Below, piece after piece: positions 53,636 to 63,295 of a stretch of DNA of 64,000 bases; the stretch's first letter is position 1; the number at the start of each line of letters is the position of its first letter. The notes under the pieces were generated by a model. It saw only the letters and a program-made list of their open reading frames with translations. It did no database searches and was not told the origin of the DNA. The DNA is from Agathobacter sp. (GTDB lineage: Bacteria > Bacillota > Clostridia > Lachnospirales > Lachnospiraceae), in assembly GCA_022769125.1 (NCBI GenBank), contig JALEKN010000045.1, forward strand, positions 29,845 to 93,844, written 5' to 3'. The position numbers and the translations under genes were made by a program.

Positions 53636-54910
53636 AACTACGTCAAAGTAATGTTCAAATGTCTTACGGCAACACGATGGATTTTCTATAACAATACCAC
53701 CTGTCAAAAGTCCCGGCAAGGTAAATGCCATTGCCACCCTGTGATCATCAAAGGTCTGGATTGTTGCAGCATGCGGTTTTTCCGGATAGATTGTGACAGA
53801 ATCCTTTGTGCTTTCGCATCTAACTCCCATTGCTGCCAGATTAGTAAGGATAGCCGACATGCGGTCACATTCCTGCAGCCGTATATGTCCGATATGCTCT
53901 ATCGTAACCGGCGCATCCGCAAATGGTGCAATTGCTGCAAGAGTCAATGCCTGATCTGAAAATTCCGATAGATTCCATTTTTTTCCATGCATCCTGCCAT
54001 CCGGCGGAGGCAATACAACTACCCCATCTTCTTTCTCGGTAATCGTGCAGCCCATATCACATAGCACATCCAAAAATTGCTCATCTCCCTGCAGACAGTT
54101 TCTATGTACACCAAACACTTTTGCGGAGACTCCAAGAAGCGGACTCATTGCATAAAAATAACAGGCAGCAGAAAGATCCGGTTCGACGGCATAGTCCCTC
54201 GCGATATAGCGCTGGCCTGCCGGAATAACAAATGTCCCGGCATCCGGTTTCAGAATGCGGACTCCAAATTGTTTCATCATCGCAACAGTCATATCCACAT
54301 AGGCCATTCCGTGCTTGCCCGTTACATGAATTGTAAAATTTTCTTCAAAAAGAACAGAGACGATCAAAAGTGCGCTCAAAAACTGGCTGCTCTTGTCAAC
54401 GTCAATCGTCACTTCATGCTTCTGCCGCTTCTTACACCCGATCGTAAAGGGAAAATGATACGCTTCCCCCTCAAAGGTTACTGTCGCGCCAATTTCTTCC
54501 AAAGCAATCAAAAGTTCTTTCATCGGTCTTTTTCTCATCTGCTCGGATGCATCCAGATAAAAGCTTCCCTCCGACATTCCAAGATATGCTGACAGAAAAC
54601 GAGCCGCTGTTCCTGCACTTCCCACATAGATGCTCCCTGACTTTGATTTATTTGGAAGCTTCCCACCACAGCCGGTCACTGAAACCGTACAGCTATCCTC
54701 GTCTATCGCTACATCGAATCCAAGGTCACAAAGTGCCTGTAAAAAATACCTGGAATCGTCAGAAAAAAGAACTCCGGTCAGCGTACTCTTTCCCTCTGCA
54801 AGTGCAGCAATGAGAAGTGCCCGGTTGGTAATGCTCTTTGAACCCGGAACAGATACCGTAATCGGTCTTGGCTGTTGTACTTTTTTTACATGATATTCTT
54901 GTGTCAACAT
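53618..54910 (-). CDS. aroA: 3-phosphoshikimate 1-carboxyvinyltransferase (EPSP synthase)
   Basis: Sixth step of the shikimate pathway, adding enolpyruvate to shikimate-3-phosphate. The 430-residue protein shows VSVPGSKSITNRALLIAALA, YVGSAGTAARFLSAYL, DASEQMRKRPMKELLIAL, DVDKSSQFLSALLIV and LQECDRMSAILTNLAAMGV with TFDDHRVAMAF. The GSAGTAARF stretch has Ala where many enzymes have NAGTAMRP, which places it nearer the class II-like group in this loop. Start at 54910 with GGGGA in front. Pairs functionally with the convergent tyrA. Confidence 0.96.
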   Translation of the reverse strand: MLTQEYHVKKVQQPRPITVSVPGSKSITNRALLIAALAEGKSTLTGVLFSDDSRYFLQALCDLGFDVAIDEDSCTVSVTGCGGKLPNKSKSGSIYVGSAGTAARFLSAYLGMSEGSFYLDASEQMRKRPMKELLIALEEIGATVTFEGEAYHFPFTIGCKKRQKHEVTIDVDKSSQFLSALLIVSVLFEENFTIHVTGKHGMAYVDMTVAMMKQFGVRILKPDAGTFVIPAGQRYIARDYAVEPDLSAACYFYAMSPLLGVSAKVFGVHRNCLQGDEQFLDVLCDMGCTITEKEDGVVVLPPPDGRMHGKKWNLSEFSDQALTLAAIAPFADAPVTIEHIGHIRLQECDRMSAILTNLAAMGVRCESTKDSVTIYPEKPHAATIQTFDDHRVAMAFTLPGLLTGGIVIENPSCCRKTFEHYFDVVDAALY

Positions 54911-54948
54911 AATTATTTCCCCAGATTTATTCTGTAAAAGTATAGAAA

Positions 54949-54974
54949 AAGGGGTTGTCAAGCAACAACCCCTT
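54949..54974 (-). terminator. Terminator after the PilZ gene
   Basis: Ten-bp perfect stem AAGGGGTTGT/ACAACCCCTT with a 6-base loop, followed on the minus strand by TTTCTATAC after the A/T closing pairs. It lies between the PilZ gene and aroA, so aroA needs its own promoter. Confidence 0.85.
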
Positions 54975-54979
54975 CCATT

Positions 54980-55318
54980 CTACAAATCATTAAAGATCTG
55001 ATAAATGTCAATCTTGAGTGCATCCGTATCTGTCATTCCGATGAACACTCCACCATAGGAATAGCCATCCTCAGTCTGCGTGCGTCTTACAATCTCAACA
55101 ACTGCATCTACCACTTCCTTGGTCCAGATCTGAATCTTGGCATCATAATATGTGCCGGTCTCTAAAGCAGCCTTGGATTTGAATCCTATACCACTCCGGG
55201 AAATATCCGTAACATCCACATGTACATACTTCAATGTGGTAATTCCGGCCTCATCCAAGCGTTCCAGCTGAACGTTCACATCCAGATCAAGTCTCTTGTG
55301 CTTTCTCTTCTCTTCCAT
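54980..55318 (-). CDS. PilZ-domain protein (candidate c-di-GMP receptor)
   Basis: A 112-residue single-domain protein. It has the two PilZ signatures: an RxxxR-type arm (EEKRKHKRLDLDVNVQLERL) and DISRSGIGFKS (D/NxSxxG), followed by EVVDAVVEIVRRTQTEDGYS and GGVFIGM. These are the residues that bind c-di-GMP in known receptors, so binding is likely but not shown. No flagellar, cellulose or diguanylate cyclase genes are in the window. GGTGGG precedes the ATG; its own terminator is at 54949-54974. Confidence 0.88.
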   Translation of the reverse strand: MEEKRKHKRLDLDVNVQLERLDEAGITTLKYVHVDVTDISRSGIGFKSKAALETGTYYDAKIQIWTKEVVDAVVEIVRRTQTEDGYSYGGVFIGMTDTDALKIDIYQIFNDL

Positions 55319-55410
55319 CGTTTATCCCACCTTTGCTTCCCCATAAGATTACTTACATCATATTACATCTTACGGCTTTGCACAAGTAAAAAGTTAATTC
55401 CGAGCAAAAA

Positions 55411-56436
55411 CTATTGGATGAGCATGGCATCACCAAACGAGAAGAAACGGTAACGTTCCCTGACCGCCTCCTCATATGCTGCAAGAATATGATCTCTTCC
55501 TGCAAGTGCCGAAACCAACATGACAAGTGTGGATTCCGGAAGATGAAAATTCGTGATAAGAGCATCAATCACTTTAAACTGATAGCCCGGATAGATAAAG
55601 ATTTCTGTCCAGCCACTGCATTCATGCAGCTTTCCGTTTTCATCGGCAGCCGCTTCCATCGTCCGTGTGCTCGTTGTTCCAACTGCGATCACACGATGCC
55701 CGCTTTCCTTCGCATGGTTGATCTTGTCTGCAGCCTCCTGCGATATCATATAATACTCCGAATGCATATGATGGTCGAGGATATTGTCTACCTTAACCGG
55801 ACGGAATGTGCCAAGTCCGACATGAAGTGTTACCTCCGCAATGTCAACACCCTTTTCCTTTACCGCTTCAAGAAGCTCTTTTGTAAAATGCAGACCTGCT
55901 GTCGGAGCTGCTGCCGATCCATCATACTTCGCATAAACAGTCTGATAACGGTTCTTATCGGTAAGTTGATGGGTAATATAAGGTGGCAATGGCATCTGCC
56001 CAAGCTGATCAAGTATTTCCTCAAAAATCCCCTCATACGAAAACTGGATCAGGCGGTTTCCATCCTCCACAACATCTAAGACCTCGCCCTTTAAAATTCC
56101 ATCGCCAAAGCTGATCTTTGTCCCCGGTTTTGCCTTTTTGCCCGGCTTGACAAGTGTCTCCCAGATATCATTCTCCCTGCGTTTCAAAAGCAGGATTTCG
56201 ATTTTGGCCTCGGTTCCTTCCTTTACGCCAAACAGACGTGCCGGAATAACCTTTGTGTTGTTAAGTACCAGACAATCTCCCGGATTTAAGTACTCCAGAA
56301 TATCCCGGAATATTTTGTGTTGGATTGCCCCGGTATTCTTATCAAGTACCATCAGCCTTGAAGAAGATCTGTCCTCCAGAGGATCCTGAGCGATCAATTC
56401 CTCCGGAAGGTCATAATAAAAATCTTTTACGTCCAT
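55411..56436 (-). CDS. queA: S-adenosylmethionine:tRNA ribosyltransferase-isomerase
   Basis: Makes epoxyqueuosine in tRNA by transferring the ribosyl part of SAM to preQ1-34. The 341-residue protein has the start [75 protein letters not shown] and [17 protein letters not shown]. Length is typical. It starts 9 bases after pheT with CTAGGAG in front, so it can share the T-box controlled transcript. Confidence 0.97.
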   Translation of the reverse strand: MDVKDFYYDLPEELIAQDPLEDRSSSRLMVLDKNTGAIQHKIFRDILEYLNPGDCLVLNNTKVIPARLFGVKEGTEAKIEILLLKRRENDIWETLVKPGKKAKPGTKISFGDGILKGEVLDVVEDGNRLIQFSYEGIFEEILDQLGQMPLPPYITHQLTDKNRYQTVYAKYDGSAAAPTAGLHFTKELLEAVKEKGVDIAEVTLHVGLGTFRPVKVDNILDHHMHSEYYMISQEAADKINHAKESGHRVIAVGTTSTRTMEAAADENGKLHECSGWTEIFIYPGYQFKVIDALITNFHLPESTLVMLVSALAGRDHILAAYEEAVRERYRFFSFGDAMLIQ

Positions 56437-56445
56437 ACTTCACTC

Positions 56446-58866
56446 CTAGACACGAAGCGTAATTGCATGCTTTACATTTAAGTTCTTTAAGATAACATCT
56501 ACAAATCCATCAATCATCTCAGGAGTAAATTCTTCCTCCTTCGGTGTAAATACAACGGTAAATGCCATGCTCTTCTTGTTGAGAGCAAGCTGTGCACCCT
56601 CATATACATCGAACAGCCGGATGTCCGTTACATATTCACAAGATTCATAGATCAAATTCTCCACCTCTGCACAGGTAATGTCGCGATCCATCACAAATGC
56701 GAAGTCTCTCTTTTCCTCAGCGAACTTTGGAAGCGGGCGGAAGGTTCTGCTCTTTCCAAACCACTGTGAAAGCGCGCGCACATCCAATTCCATAATATAT
56801 GCAGGAGTACGCATATCAAGTTCGTTGCATACCTCATAGCATGCTTTGCCAAGATATCCGATCTCAATCCCCTCGCAATATACCGCTGCGGTCTGATACG
56901 GATGTAAGAACGGCTTCTGTGCTGTCTCGTAGGTAAAAGTCACATCAAGAGCCTGTGCCACAGCCTCTGCCATTCCCTTTAAGGTAAAGAAATCCTCATT
57001 TTCTCCAAATACTCCGACACAAAGTGTTTCTCTCTCATCCGGGTATTCGGTAAGCGGCAGATCCTTCGGAATAAAGATATTGCCAAGTTCGAAAATACGT
57101 CCCTCAATCGTTCCTCTCTTCTGGTTTCTCGCGATCGCGCGAAGCATCTGCGGTGCAAGTGTTGTACGCATCAAAGACAGATCGATGTTGATCGGGTTGA
57201 TCAGACGGATCGCATGACGCTCCTTTGCATCCTCCGGCAGACGAAGCAGATCAAGGTCAGCCGGTGAGAAGAAAGAATAATGGATTCCTTCGTATGCTCC
57301 CGCAGCACATAACGCATTTTTGATTTTAAGTTCTGTCTTCTGTCTTAAGTTAAGACCGCCCATCGTAACCTGTGCGGTAGGCATGAAGGTCGGTACGATA
57401 TGGTCATAGCCATACATACGGATAACCTCTTCCGCAACATCCGGGTAAGATTCCATGTCCTCGCGGTACGGCGGGATCTGGATGGTAAGTTCATCCCCGT
57501 TGATCTGCGGAGCAAAATGTAAGTTTGTCAAAATACGGACAATGTCCTCATCCGGCACTTTAATTCCAAGGACACCATTCACACGGGCAATGCTGACTTT
57601 CATCTCCTTCGGCTCAATGGAGTTTCCGGTAAAGACCTCAACATGAGTAGATGAAATCTTTCCACATCCCAGCTCCTCGATCAGATGAAGTGCACGCTTC
57701 ATGGCAAGATCTGTCGTGTACTCATAAACACCCTTTGAATACATTGCGCTTGCATCAGAAGATTGTCCAAGTGCACGGGAACTCTTGCGGATATTATCTC
57801 TTGCGAACTTAGCAGACTCTAGCATTACCTCTGTTGTTGTATCAAGGATCTCGGAATTCAAACCGCCCATGATTCCGGCAAGTGCAACCGGCTTTACACC
57901 GTCACAGATTACAAGATTCGAATTATTTAATGTAAACTCTTTCTCATCAAGTGTGGTAATCTTCTCACCATCATTTGCTCTGCGGACATGAATCTGGTTG
58001 CCTTCCAGATAGTTGTAATCAAACGCATGCATCGGCTGTCCGAGTTCTTTCATGATATAATTGGTAATATCAACCACGTTGGAAATTGAACTGCATCCGA
58101 CAAGCGCCAGCCGCTTCTTCATCCATGCCGGAGATTCCTTGATTTCTACGTCATGTACATAGTGTGCGATATATCTTGGACATATATCTGTTGCATCGAC
58201 CTTTACCGTAAATCCGTCCTTCGTCTTTCCGCTCTCCGTATAATCAAGCGCAAGCGGTTTAAGAGGTTTGCCAAGTACGGCTGCAACTTCTCTTGCAATG
58301 CCGTAGATACTCTGGCAATCTGGGCGGTTTGCAGTGATCGCAATGTCGAAGATCCAATCTGTCATCTCCAGAATTGGCTTGACATCAGCACCCAGCGGAG
58401 CATCCTCCGGCAAAACCAGCAGCCCGTTGTAGCCTGCACCCGGGTAAAGGTCCTCGGTTAACCCAAGCTCTGTTCCGGAGCAGAGCATACCAAAGGAATC
58501 ATATCCCCTCAGTTTTCCTGCTTTGATCTCCATAACCCCCTCAATTGTCTTGTGATCCTTTGCGGTTGCGTAAACAGTAGCGCCTACCAGCGCAAGCGGA
58601 TATTTTCCGCCTGCCTTTACATTATCTGCTCCGCAGCAGATCTGGAAAGTTCCATGTTCACCGGCATTGACCATACACAAATTCAAATGGGTATCCGGGA
58701 TTGGCTCGCAGCTCTCTACAAGTCCGACAACAACCTTGCTGATGTCCTTGCCTGTCTCGATCAGTTCTTCCACTTCAAACCCACAAGAAAACAGCTTTTC
58801 TTCAAGCTCCTTCGGGGTAACATCAATATCTACATATTCTTTTAACCAGCTCAGTGGTGCTAACAT
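56446..58866 (-). CDS. pheT: Phenylalanyl-tRNA synthetase beta subunit
   Basis: Partner of PheS in the (alpha-beta)2 enzyme; carries editing and tRNA-binding functions. The 806-residue protein has the N-terminal EMAP-like tRNA-binding domain (VVGLVESCEPIPDTHLNLCM, about 45-155), B3/B4 editing domain (MKKRLALVGCSSISNVVDIT, HAFDYNYLEG), B5 domain (ARVNGVLGIKVPDEDIVRIL), the catalytic-like core and a C-terminal anticodon-binding FDX-ACB domain (PLPKFAEEKRDFAFVMDRDI). Lies 21 bases after pheS. Confidence 0.97.
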   Translation of the reverse strand: MLAPLSWLKEYVDIDVTPKELEEKLFSCGFEVEELIETGKDISKVVVGLVESCEPIPDTHLNLCMVNAGEHGTFQICCGADNVKAGGKYPLALVGATVYATAKDHKTIEGVMEIKAGKLRGYDSFGMLCSGTELGLTEDLYPGAGYNGLLVLPEDAPLGADVKPILEMTDWIFDIAITANRPDCQSIYGIAREVAAVLGKPLKPLALDYTESGKTKDGFTVKVDATDICPRYIAHYVHDVEIKESPAWMKKRLALVGCSSISNVVDITNYIMKELGQPMHAFDYNYLEGNQIHVRRANDGEKITTLDEKEFTLNNSNLVICDGVKPVALAGIMGGLNSEILDTTTEVMLESAKFARDNIRKSSRALGQSSDASAMYSKGVYEYTTDLAMKRALHLIEELGCGKISSTHVEVFTGNSIEPKEMKVSIARVNGVLGIKVPDEDIVRILTNLHFAPQINGDELTIQIPPYREDMESYPDVAEEVIRMYGYDHIVPTFMPTAQVTMGGLNLRQKTELKIKNALCAAGAYEGIHYSFFSPADLDLLRLPEDAKERHAIRLINPINIDLSLMRTTLAPQMLRAIARNQKRGTIEGRIFELGNIFIPKDLPLTEYPDERETLCVGVFGENEDFFTLKGMAEAVAQALDVTFTYETAQKPFLHPYQTAAVYCEGIEIGYLGKACYEVCNELDMRTPAYIMELDVRALSQWFGKSRTFRPLPKFAEEKRDFAFVMDRDITCAEVENLIYESCEYVTDIRLFDVYEGAQLALNKKSMAFTVVFTPKEEEFTPEMIDGFVDVILKNLNVKHAITLRV

Positions 58867-58887
58867 AACAAACGTTCTCCTTTCCCA

Positions 58888-59931
58888 TTAGTCATCAATC
58901 TGCTTTAATACGCGCAGATCAGATTCAAACAACTGCTTGATATTATTGATTCCATACTTAAGCATCGCAACACGCTCGATACCGATACCGAACGCAAAAC
59001 CGCTGTATTCCTTGGTATCAATTCCGCAGCCCTCAAGGACTTTGTTGTTTACCACACCTGCACCAAGAACCTCGATCCATCCGGTACCCTTGCAGAGCTT
59101 GCAGCCCTTACCGTGACACTGGAAACAGCTTACGTCAACTTCAACAGAAGGCTCGGTAAATGGGAAATAAGACGGTCTCAATCTTGTGGTTGTTCCCTTT
59201 CCGAAAATCTTCTGTACAAATTCGTCCAGCATACCCTTCAAGTCACAGAGTGTAATTCCCTTATCCACAACAAGTCCTTCCATCTGGGTAAACATCGGGG
59301 AATGAGTAGCGTCATCATCCGAACGGAATACCTTTCCCGGGGAAACAACCTTGATCGGAGGTTTTTTTGCTTCCATGACATGAATCTGTCCGGCGGAAGT
59401 CTGTGTACGAAGCAGAAAATCTGGGGAAAGATAAAACGTATCCTGCATATCTCTTGCCGGATGATCCTGTGGTGTATTAAGCGCTGTAAAGTTGTAATAG
59501 TCGGTCTCGATCTCTGTTCCCTCATAAATGTCAAATCCCATGGATGCAAAGATATCGGTAAGTTGATTTCTTACCTGTGTAACCGGATGCAGATTGCCCT
59601 TTTCATTCTTTACTGCTGGCATTGTGACATCAATCTTCTCACTCTCATAACGCAGGCGCATCTCCTCTGCCTTAAGTTTGGCATCAAGTTCCTCAAAGTG
59701 ATTCTGGGCCCAGGCTTTCAGTTCATTTACTTTCTTACCATACTCAGCCTTCTGTTCATTCGGAACCTTTCCCATCTGTTTCATCAACGATCCGATCAGT
59801 CCGGTCTTTCCATCAAGAATATTCTTCTTATACTCATACACACTCTTTGAGCTTTCGAGCTTTGAAAGCTCATCTTGCACTTCATTTTTGATTTTGGCAA
59901 TCTTCTCACTCAGTTCTGTAAATTCTGCCAT
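58888..59931 (-). CDS. pheS: Phenylalanyl-tRNA synthetase alpha subunit
   Basis: Catalytic class II subunit charging tRNA-Phe. The 347-residue protein has an N-terminal coiled coil for tRNA contact (about 1-85), then motif 1-type [34 protein letters not shown], motif 2 [20 protein letters not shown], a Cys cluster ([17 protein letters not shown]) and motif 3 [17 protein letters not shown]. The start at 59931 is 7 bases from GGAG; the ATG two codons upstream would be one base from it. Preceded by a T-box leader. Confidence 0.97.
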   Translation of the reverse strand: MAEFTELSEKIAKIKNEVQDELSKLESSKSVYEYKKNILDGKTGLIGSLMKQMGKVPNEQKAEYGKKVNELKAWAQNHFEELDAKLKAEEMRLRYESEKIDVTMPAVKNEKGNLHPVTQVRNQLTDIFASMGFDIYEGTEIETDYYNFTALNTPQDHPARDMQDTFYLSPDFLLRTQTSAGQIHVMEAKKPPIKVVSPGKVFRSDDDATHSPMFTQMEGLVVDKGITLCDLKGMLDEFVQKIFGKGTTTRLRPSYFPFTEPSVEVDVSCFQCHGKGCKLCKGTGWIEVLGAGVVNNKVLEGCGIDTKEYSGFAFGIGIERVAMLKYGINNIKQLFESDLRVLKQIDD

Positions 59932-60052
59932 GTTCATTCTCCTTTTCTTAATACAATCGATTCTAACAAGTGTACATCAGCTATATGGATTCCTATTCCA
60001 CGTGGATTGCATCCCTGCGGAACATTTTGCTTTACAGGAAAAGAATTTTCCT

Positions 60053-60320
60053 AAAATAAAAAATCCCATGATAGCTGATTGCTATCATGGGACGAATAAA
60101 TCGCGGTACCACCCAAATTCCGAATAACCTGTATCCGGCACTCATCTTCTGCGTAACGTGCAGCATCCGTCACAAACTACAAAACAAAAGTCCTTCATCC
60201 GTGCAGCTCCTGTGGGAAATTCAAGCATATCCTTTGCTCAAGAAGGCTTGCAGCCGGTGACCTTCTCTCTCTTGCAGCAGTCATATGCTCTACTGTACAC
60301 ATTCATCGCCTTTCACATGA
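60053..60320 (-). ncRNA. T-box riboswitch leader of pheS-pheT(-queA), tRNA-Phe sensing
   Basis: The minus strand between pheS and the PHP gene carries a full T-box leader. The conserved T-box sequence GGGTGGTACCGCG is the complement of 60102-60114. It is followed by a terminator stem TCCCATGATAGC/GCTATCATGGGA (60064-60092) and TTTTTTATTTT. Upstream, the Stem I strands AGCATA and TATGCT pair, with AGTA and GAA forming the expected internal-loop motif, and a UUC (Phe) triplet (60215-60217) follows the GAA as candidate specifier. Uncharged tRNA-Phe should favour the antiterminator and raise pheST expression. The specifier assignment is by eye. Confidence 0.92.
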
Positions 60321-60325
60321 CGTAT

Positions 60326-60354
60326 ATTCTAGCACATAGCGAAAAAAACATCAA
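60326..60354 (-). promoter_or_regulatory. Promoter of the pheST T-box leader
   Basis: Minus strand TTGATG (60349-60354), 17-base spacer ending in TGC, TAGAAT (60326-60331): a near-consensus site with an extended -10, starting transcription just before the T-box. Confidence 0.75.
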
Positions 60355-60373
60355 GAACTTTTTCAGGTAAGGG

Positions 60374-61216
60374 CTACTGCATCTTGCTCTGGCCTGCCTT
60401 ATGATCCTGCCTTGTCCGTGTTCTATTTTTTTGCATTTTGCGGAGTTTGTCCTTCTCCAGTTCCACCTTGCGCTTCCGCCCGCGGATCATGGCACCTGTC
60501 TTGTTGTAAAACCAGAAAGACTGCACCAGCAGATGATTGAATACGCCAAGTTTGTCCTTGGTCGTCCCATAATAGCGCATTCCGCCAACCGCGGTCTTAC
60601 CGCCATTTCTGATATAGGCGATCAGGTCATTCTCGTCCCGAATGTCAGCATCAAACTCTGTATAGGCGCAGCCCACGCAGTCCGGTCTGTGGGAGTCACT
60701 GCCCCCGAACATCGGAAGCCTGTATTTTGCTGCCATTTCCCTTGCACCTGCGTTGCTCCTTTCATCCTCACATGCATTAAAGCCCTCTAAAAAATCAAAC
60801 TGCAGTGCAATGTCTCTTCTCCGCTTGTACTTTCCCGTTGAAAAAAGGCTTAGGTAGCGCTCCCCACAAGGATGTGCCGGCCCCAGAATTCCACCATAAT
60901 GATGTACAAGGCGTATCAGAAGCCGTACCGGCATACCTTTAATCTCTAAAATTTTCAGTCCGATATGGTTCGGGAGAACCACAAGAAAATGTCCGCCGTC
61001 CACCGTATCGTATTCCACACCCTTTAGGACAACAAAATCCTTATATTCTTTCCCGCGGATGTTCTTTCGCCAATAGCGATATCCGTCATAGCTGTCATGA
61101 TCGCTTACAAGCATTCCGTCAAAACCTTTTTCACGCAATGTCTTAATATAATCTTCTATGGAAACTCTTGCATCCACAGAACCTTCCTTCGTATGGCAAT
61201 GCATATCAAATTTCAT
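60374..61216 (-). CDS. PHP-domain metal-dependent phosphoesterase
   Basis: A 280-residue protein with the PHP metal-ligand pattern: FDMHCHTKEGSVDARVSIED (HxH), MLVSDHDSYDGYRYW (SDHD), LVHHYGGILGPAHPCG and, near residue 180, FGGSDSHRPDCVGCAYTEF. The first 210 residues form the trinuclear-metal barrel; the C-terminal 50 residues are very basic (MIRGRKRKVELEKDKLRK). Members act on nucleotides or sugar phosphates; the substrate is unknown. AAAGGAAG precedes the ATG. It ends 20 bases before the pheS promoter and carries no terminator I can see. Confidence 0.88.
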   Translation of the reverse strand: MKFDMHCHTKEGSVDARVSIEDYIKTLREKGFDGMLVSDHDSYDGYRYWRKNIRGKEYKDFVVLKGVEYDTVDGGHFLVVLPNHIGLKILEIKGMPVRLLIRLVHHYGGILGPAHPCGERYLSLFSTGKYKRRRDIALQFDFLEGFNACEDERSNAGAREMAAKYRLPMFGGSDSHRPDCVGCAYTEFDADIRDENDLIAYIRNGGKTAVGGMRYYGTTKDKLGVFNHLLVQSFWFYNKTGAMIRGRKRKVELEKDKLRKMQKNRTRTRQDHKAGQSKMQ

Positions 61217-61359
61217 CTTCTGCCGCTTCCTTTCTTTTTTCTGTCTTTTTATCCAACAATATCAGGCTTATTATTCAAATCACTTTTTCCAACTGCACCC
61301 AGCAGATATTTTTCAAGCGGCTGTATCCCGCTATATCTATCCAATATACCCAAGCCTTG

Positions 61360-63141
61360 TTATTGGCTCTGTGCAAGAAGTGCATTCCTGTAAAAGAATA
61401 CCAGGATTTCCCTGTAATCCATTCCAAGCTCCGCCATCTTTCCGGCGGCATATTGACTCATTCCGATTCCATGCCCAAATCCTCCTCCGTACAAAGTATA
61501 ATTTGGACCATTCTGTTCTATAATCACAAAACTCGCGCTCGGAAGCATTGTCATATCCGTGCGCGTCGTGCCATCCGATAATGTAACCTCACGTAAAAGC
61601 TTTCCCAAGAGCTTTCGTATCTCATTCTCATCTGTCAGTGTCTGGGTCATCTTCTCATAGCAGACATCCATAGAACGGACATATCCGCTGTCACTTCGTT
61701 TGGTCAATGTAATACTCTTTATTTTTCCAAGAGAATCATCTGTATATTCATCCAGATTCAAAATTGCGTTCCACCTGTAGTAAGGAGAATCGCTGTCGTA
61801 GGACTCCGGTGCAGCCTGCAGAAAGTCTATGTAATTTGCACGAAAATTCAATCTCCCGAATGCCTCATCCGAAAGCAGAAGACTTTGCTCCGCTATATAG
61901 GGTGGATTTTCCTCTCCCCACACTTCCATATCCTCCGTAAAGCCATTGCTGGTCGAAAAATAATAGCATATGATCGGCTGTCCATCATATACCATGAGCT
62001 GACCTTTCGTTTCCTCTACTGCGAGGTCTGTCATGCTGTCTGTTCCAAACCGATTATATACCTGAAAAGATGTGCTGTCATCCACATTTGCACCATAAGC
62101 AGCATATGTTTTATTCTGCATCTGCGCATAGGCAAACGTCCGCGCACAGACTGCCTGCGCCTTTTGCGCCTCAAATGGGAACGTCCTCTCCATCTCCGAC
62201 GGCAGAACATACCGCACATAATCTTCTATCCCGATCTGATTGATAAGGACCACGCCGTCTTCCCATTCCCTGATCAAAAAGATGCCTTCGTATCCGTTGC
62301 TGATCTTTACTCCGCTTTCATCTGTAATGTATAAAAGGCCTCCATCGCATACTGCCTGCGCAGTGCGCACCATTGTCGCTTCCAAGGGTTGATCGGCCGC
62401 TTGGTTCATCATATTTACCACGGGTGTTTTATCTGCGATCTGATTGATCACATATATCATATCTACCGGAACATCAGCCGCCTGTTTGGCACCATTTATT
62501 GTCCAGCTTTTAGAGCCGGTAATATACAGATTCCGATATACAAGATGCTCTCCGTTTTTTAACAGTACACGAATCGTATCCTCCTTATTTTTCACTTGTA
62601 TATCATCCTCATTCTTAATAATCGCGCAGATTTTGCCTTCCGCCGTTACATAGCCAAGATTTTCCTCCCCGATGGAAAGCTCCGAAAAGTCACTCGATTT
62701 TACCTGTCCATCCACAATCCGGTACACCTCAATTGATGTTGTTCTCTCCACAAGTCCATATCCTTCAACCTCAATATAATTCTCGTCATAACTTAGAAGC
62801 GTCCCCTTCACGGAATCCTTTTTTAGTGCAATTTTTTCAATTTTATTGTTCAAAAAATAAATATCCGCAATACCTCTATAACTGCTTGCAGTCTGTCCCC
62901 GGAACCGGTACGATTCCCCCCGATACAGAAAAGTGATCCAATTGTCCCCGCATTCAGTGATATAGACATTTTCCACCAGAATCTGCGCATTGGCATCCTG
63001 TGTTGTCCTATTTTGTGGAAATTGTGCAGTCTGTTTCGGCAACATATGCGTCACCACCAGGACTGTTATGGAAACACTTAAGACTACCAGACCAATCATC
63101 AGAACTATCATCCATTTTACCTTGTCAAACTTCTTTTTCAT
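61360..63141 (-). CDS. SpoIID/LytB-domain membrane protein
   Basis: A 593-residue protein with one N-terminal membrane helix (about 9-32, WMIVLMIGLVVLSVSITVLV), a long beta-rich extracytoplasmic part with repeated small domains (about 60-280), and a C-terminal SpoIID domain: INQIGIEDYVRYVLPSEMER, FEAQKAQAVCARTFAYAQMQ, a catalytic-type CYYFSTSNGFTEDMEVWGE stretch and GFGHGIGMSQYAAGKMAELG. SpoIID is a lytic transglycosylase acting at engulfment; this protein is nearly twice the usual 330-370 residues, so a related vegetative LytB role is also possible. The start at 63141 has GGAG 12 bases upstream. The 143 bases to the next gene hold no feature I can support. Confidence 0.85.
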   Translation of the reverse strand: MKKKFDKVKWMIVLMIGLVVLSVSITVLVVTHMLPKQTAQFPQNRTTQDANAQILVENVYITECGDNWITFLYRGESYRFRGQTASSYRGIADIYFLNNKIEKIALKKDSVKGTLLSYDENYIEVEGYGLVERTTSIEVYRIVDGQVKSSDFSELSIGEENLGYVTAEGKICAIIKNEDDIQVKNKEDTIRVLLKNGEHLVYRNLYITGSKSWTINGAKQAADVPVDMIYVINQIADKTPVVNMMNQAADQPLEATMVRTAQAVCDGGLLYITDESGVKISNGYEGIFLIREWEDGVVLINQIGIEDYVRYVLPSEMERTFPFEAQKAQAVCARTFAYAQMQNKTYAAYGANVDDSTSFQVYNRFGTDSMTDLAVEETKGQLMVYDGQPIICYYFSTSNGFTEDMEVWGEENPPYIAEQSLLLSDEAFGRLNFRANYIDFLQAAPESYDSDSPYYRWNAILNLDEYTDDSLGKIKSITLTKRSDSGYVRSMDVCYEKMTQTLTDENEIRKLLGKLLREVTLSDGTTRTDMTMLPSASFVIIEQNGPNYTLYGGGFGHGIGMSQYAAGKMAELGMDYREILVFFYRNALLAQSQ

Positions 63142-63203
63142 ATAGCAGGCGCACTCCCCCATTTATTCTTGCATAAGCATACGTTTTTCGTCACACACAA
63201 ATA

Positions 63204-63228
63204 AGGGAGCCGCATAAAGCAGCTCCCT
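63204..63228 (-). terminator. Hairpin downstream of the 6S RNA
   Basis: AGGGAGC (63204-63210) pairs with GCTCCCT (63222-63228) across an imperfect loop; on the minus strand it is followed by TTATTTGT. It lies about 90 bases past the folded 6S body and 60 bases before the SpoIID-type gene, and may end a precursor transcript. Confidence 0.55.
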
Positions 63229-63295
63229 CTTCTTTGGTATCTTATCCCATGGGTTCTTTGGTTGTCTACAATTATTCCTCTTTCGTAAAAGTCCT

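Noticed and set aside
61217..61359. Open frame of 36 codons after the UAA stop of the SpoIID-type gene, possibly readthrough or a 31-residue gene starting with TTG
   Set aside because: Only a weak AAGG site, no recognisable product, and the length is within chance; no evidence of stop-codon recoding.
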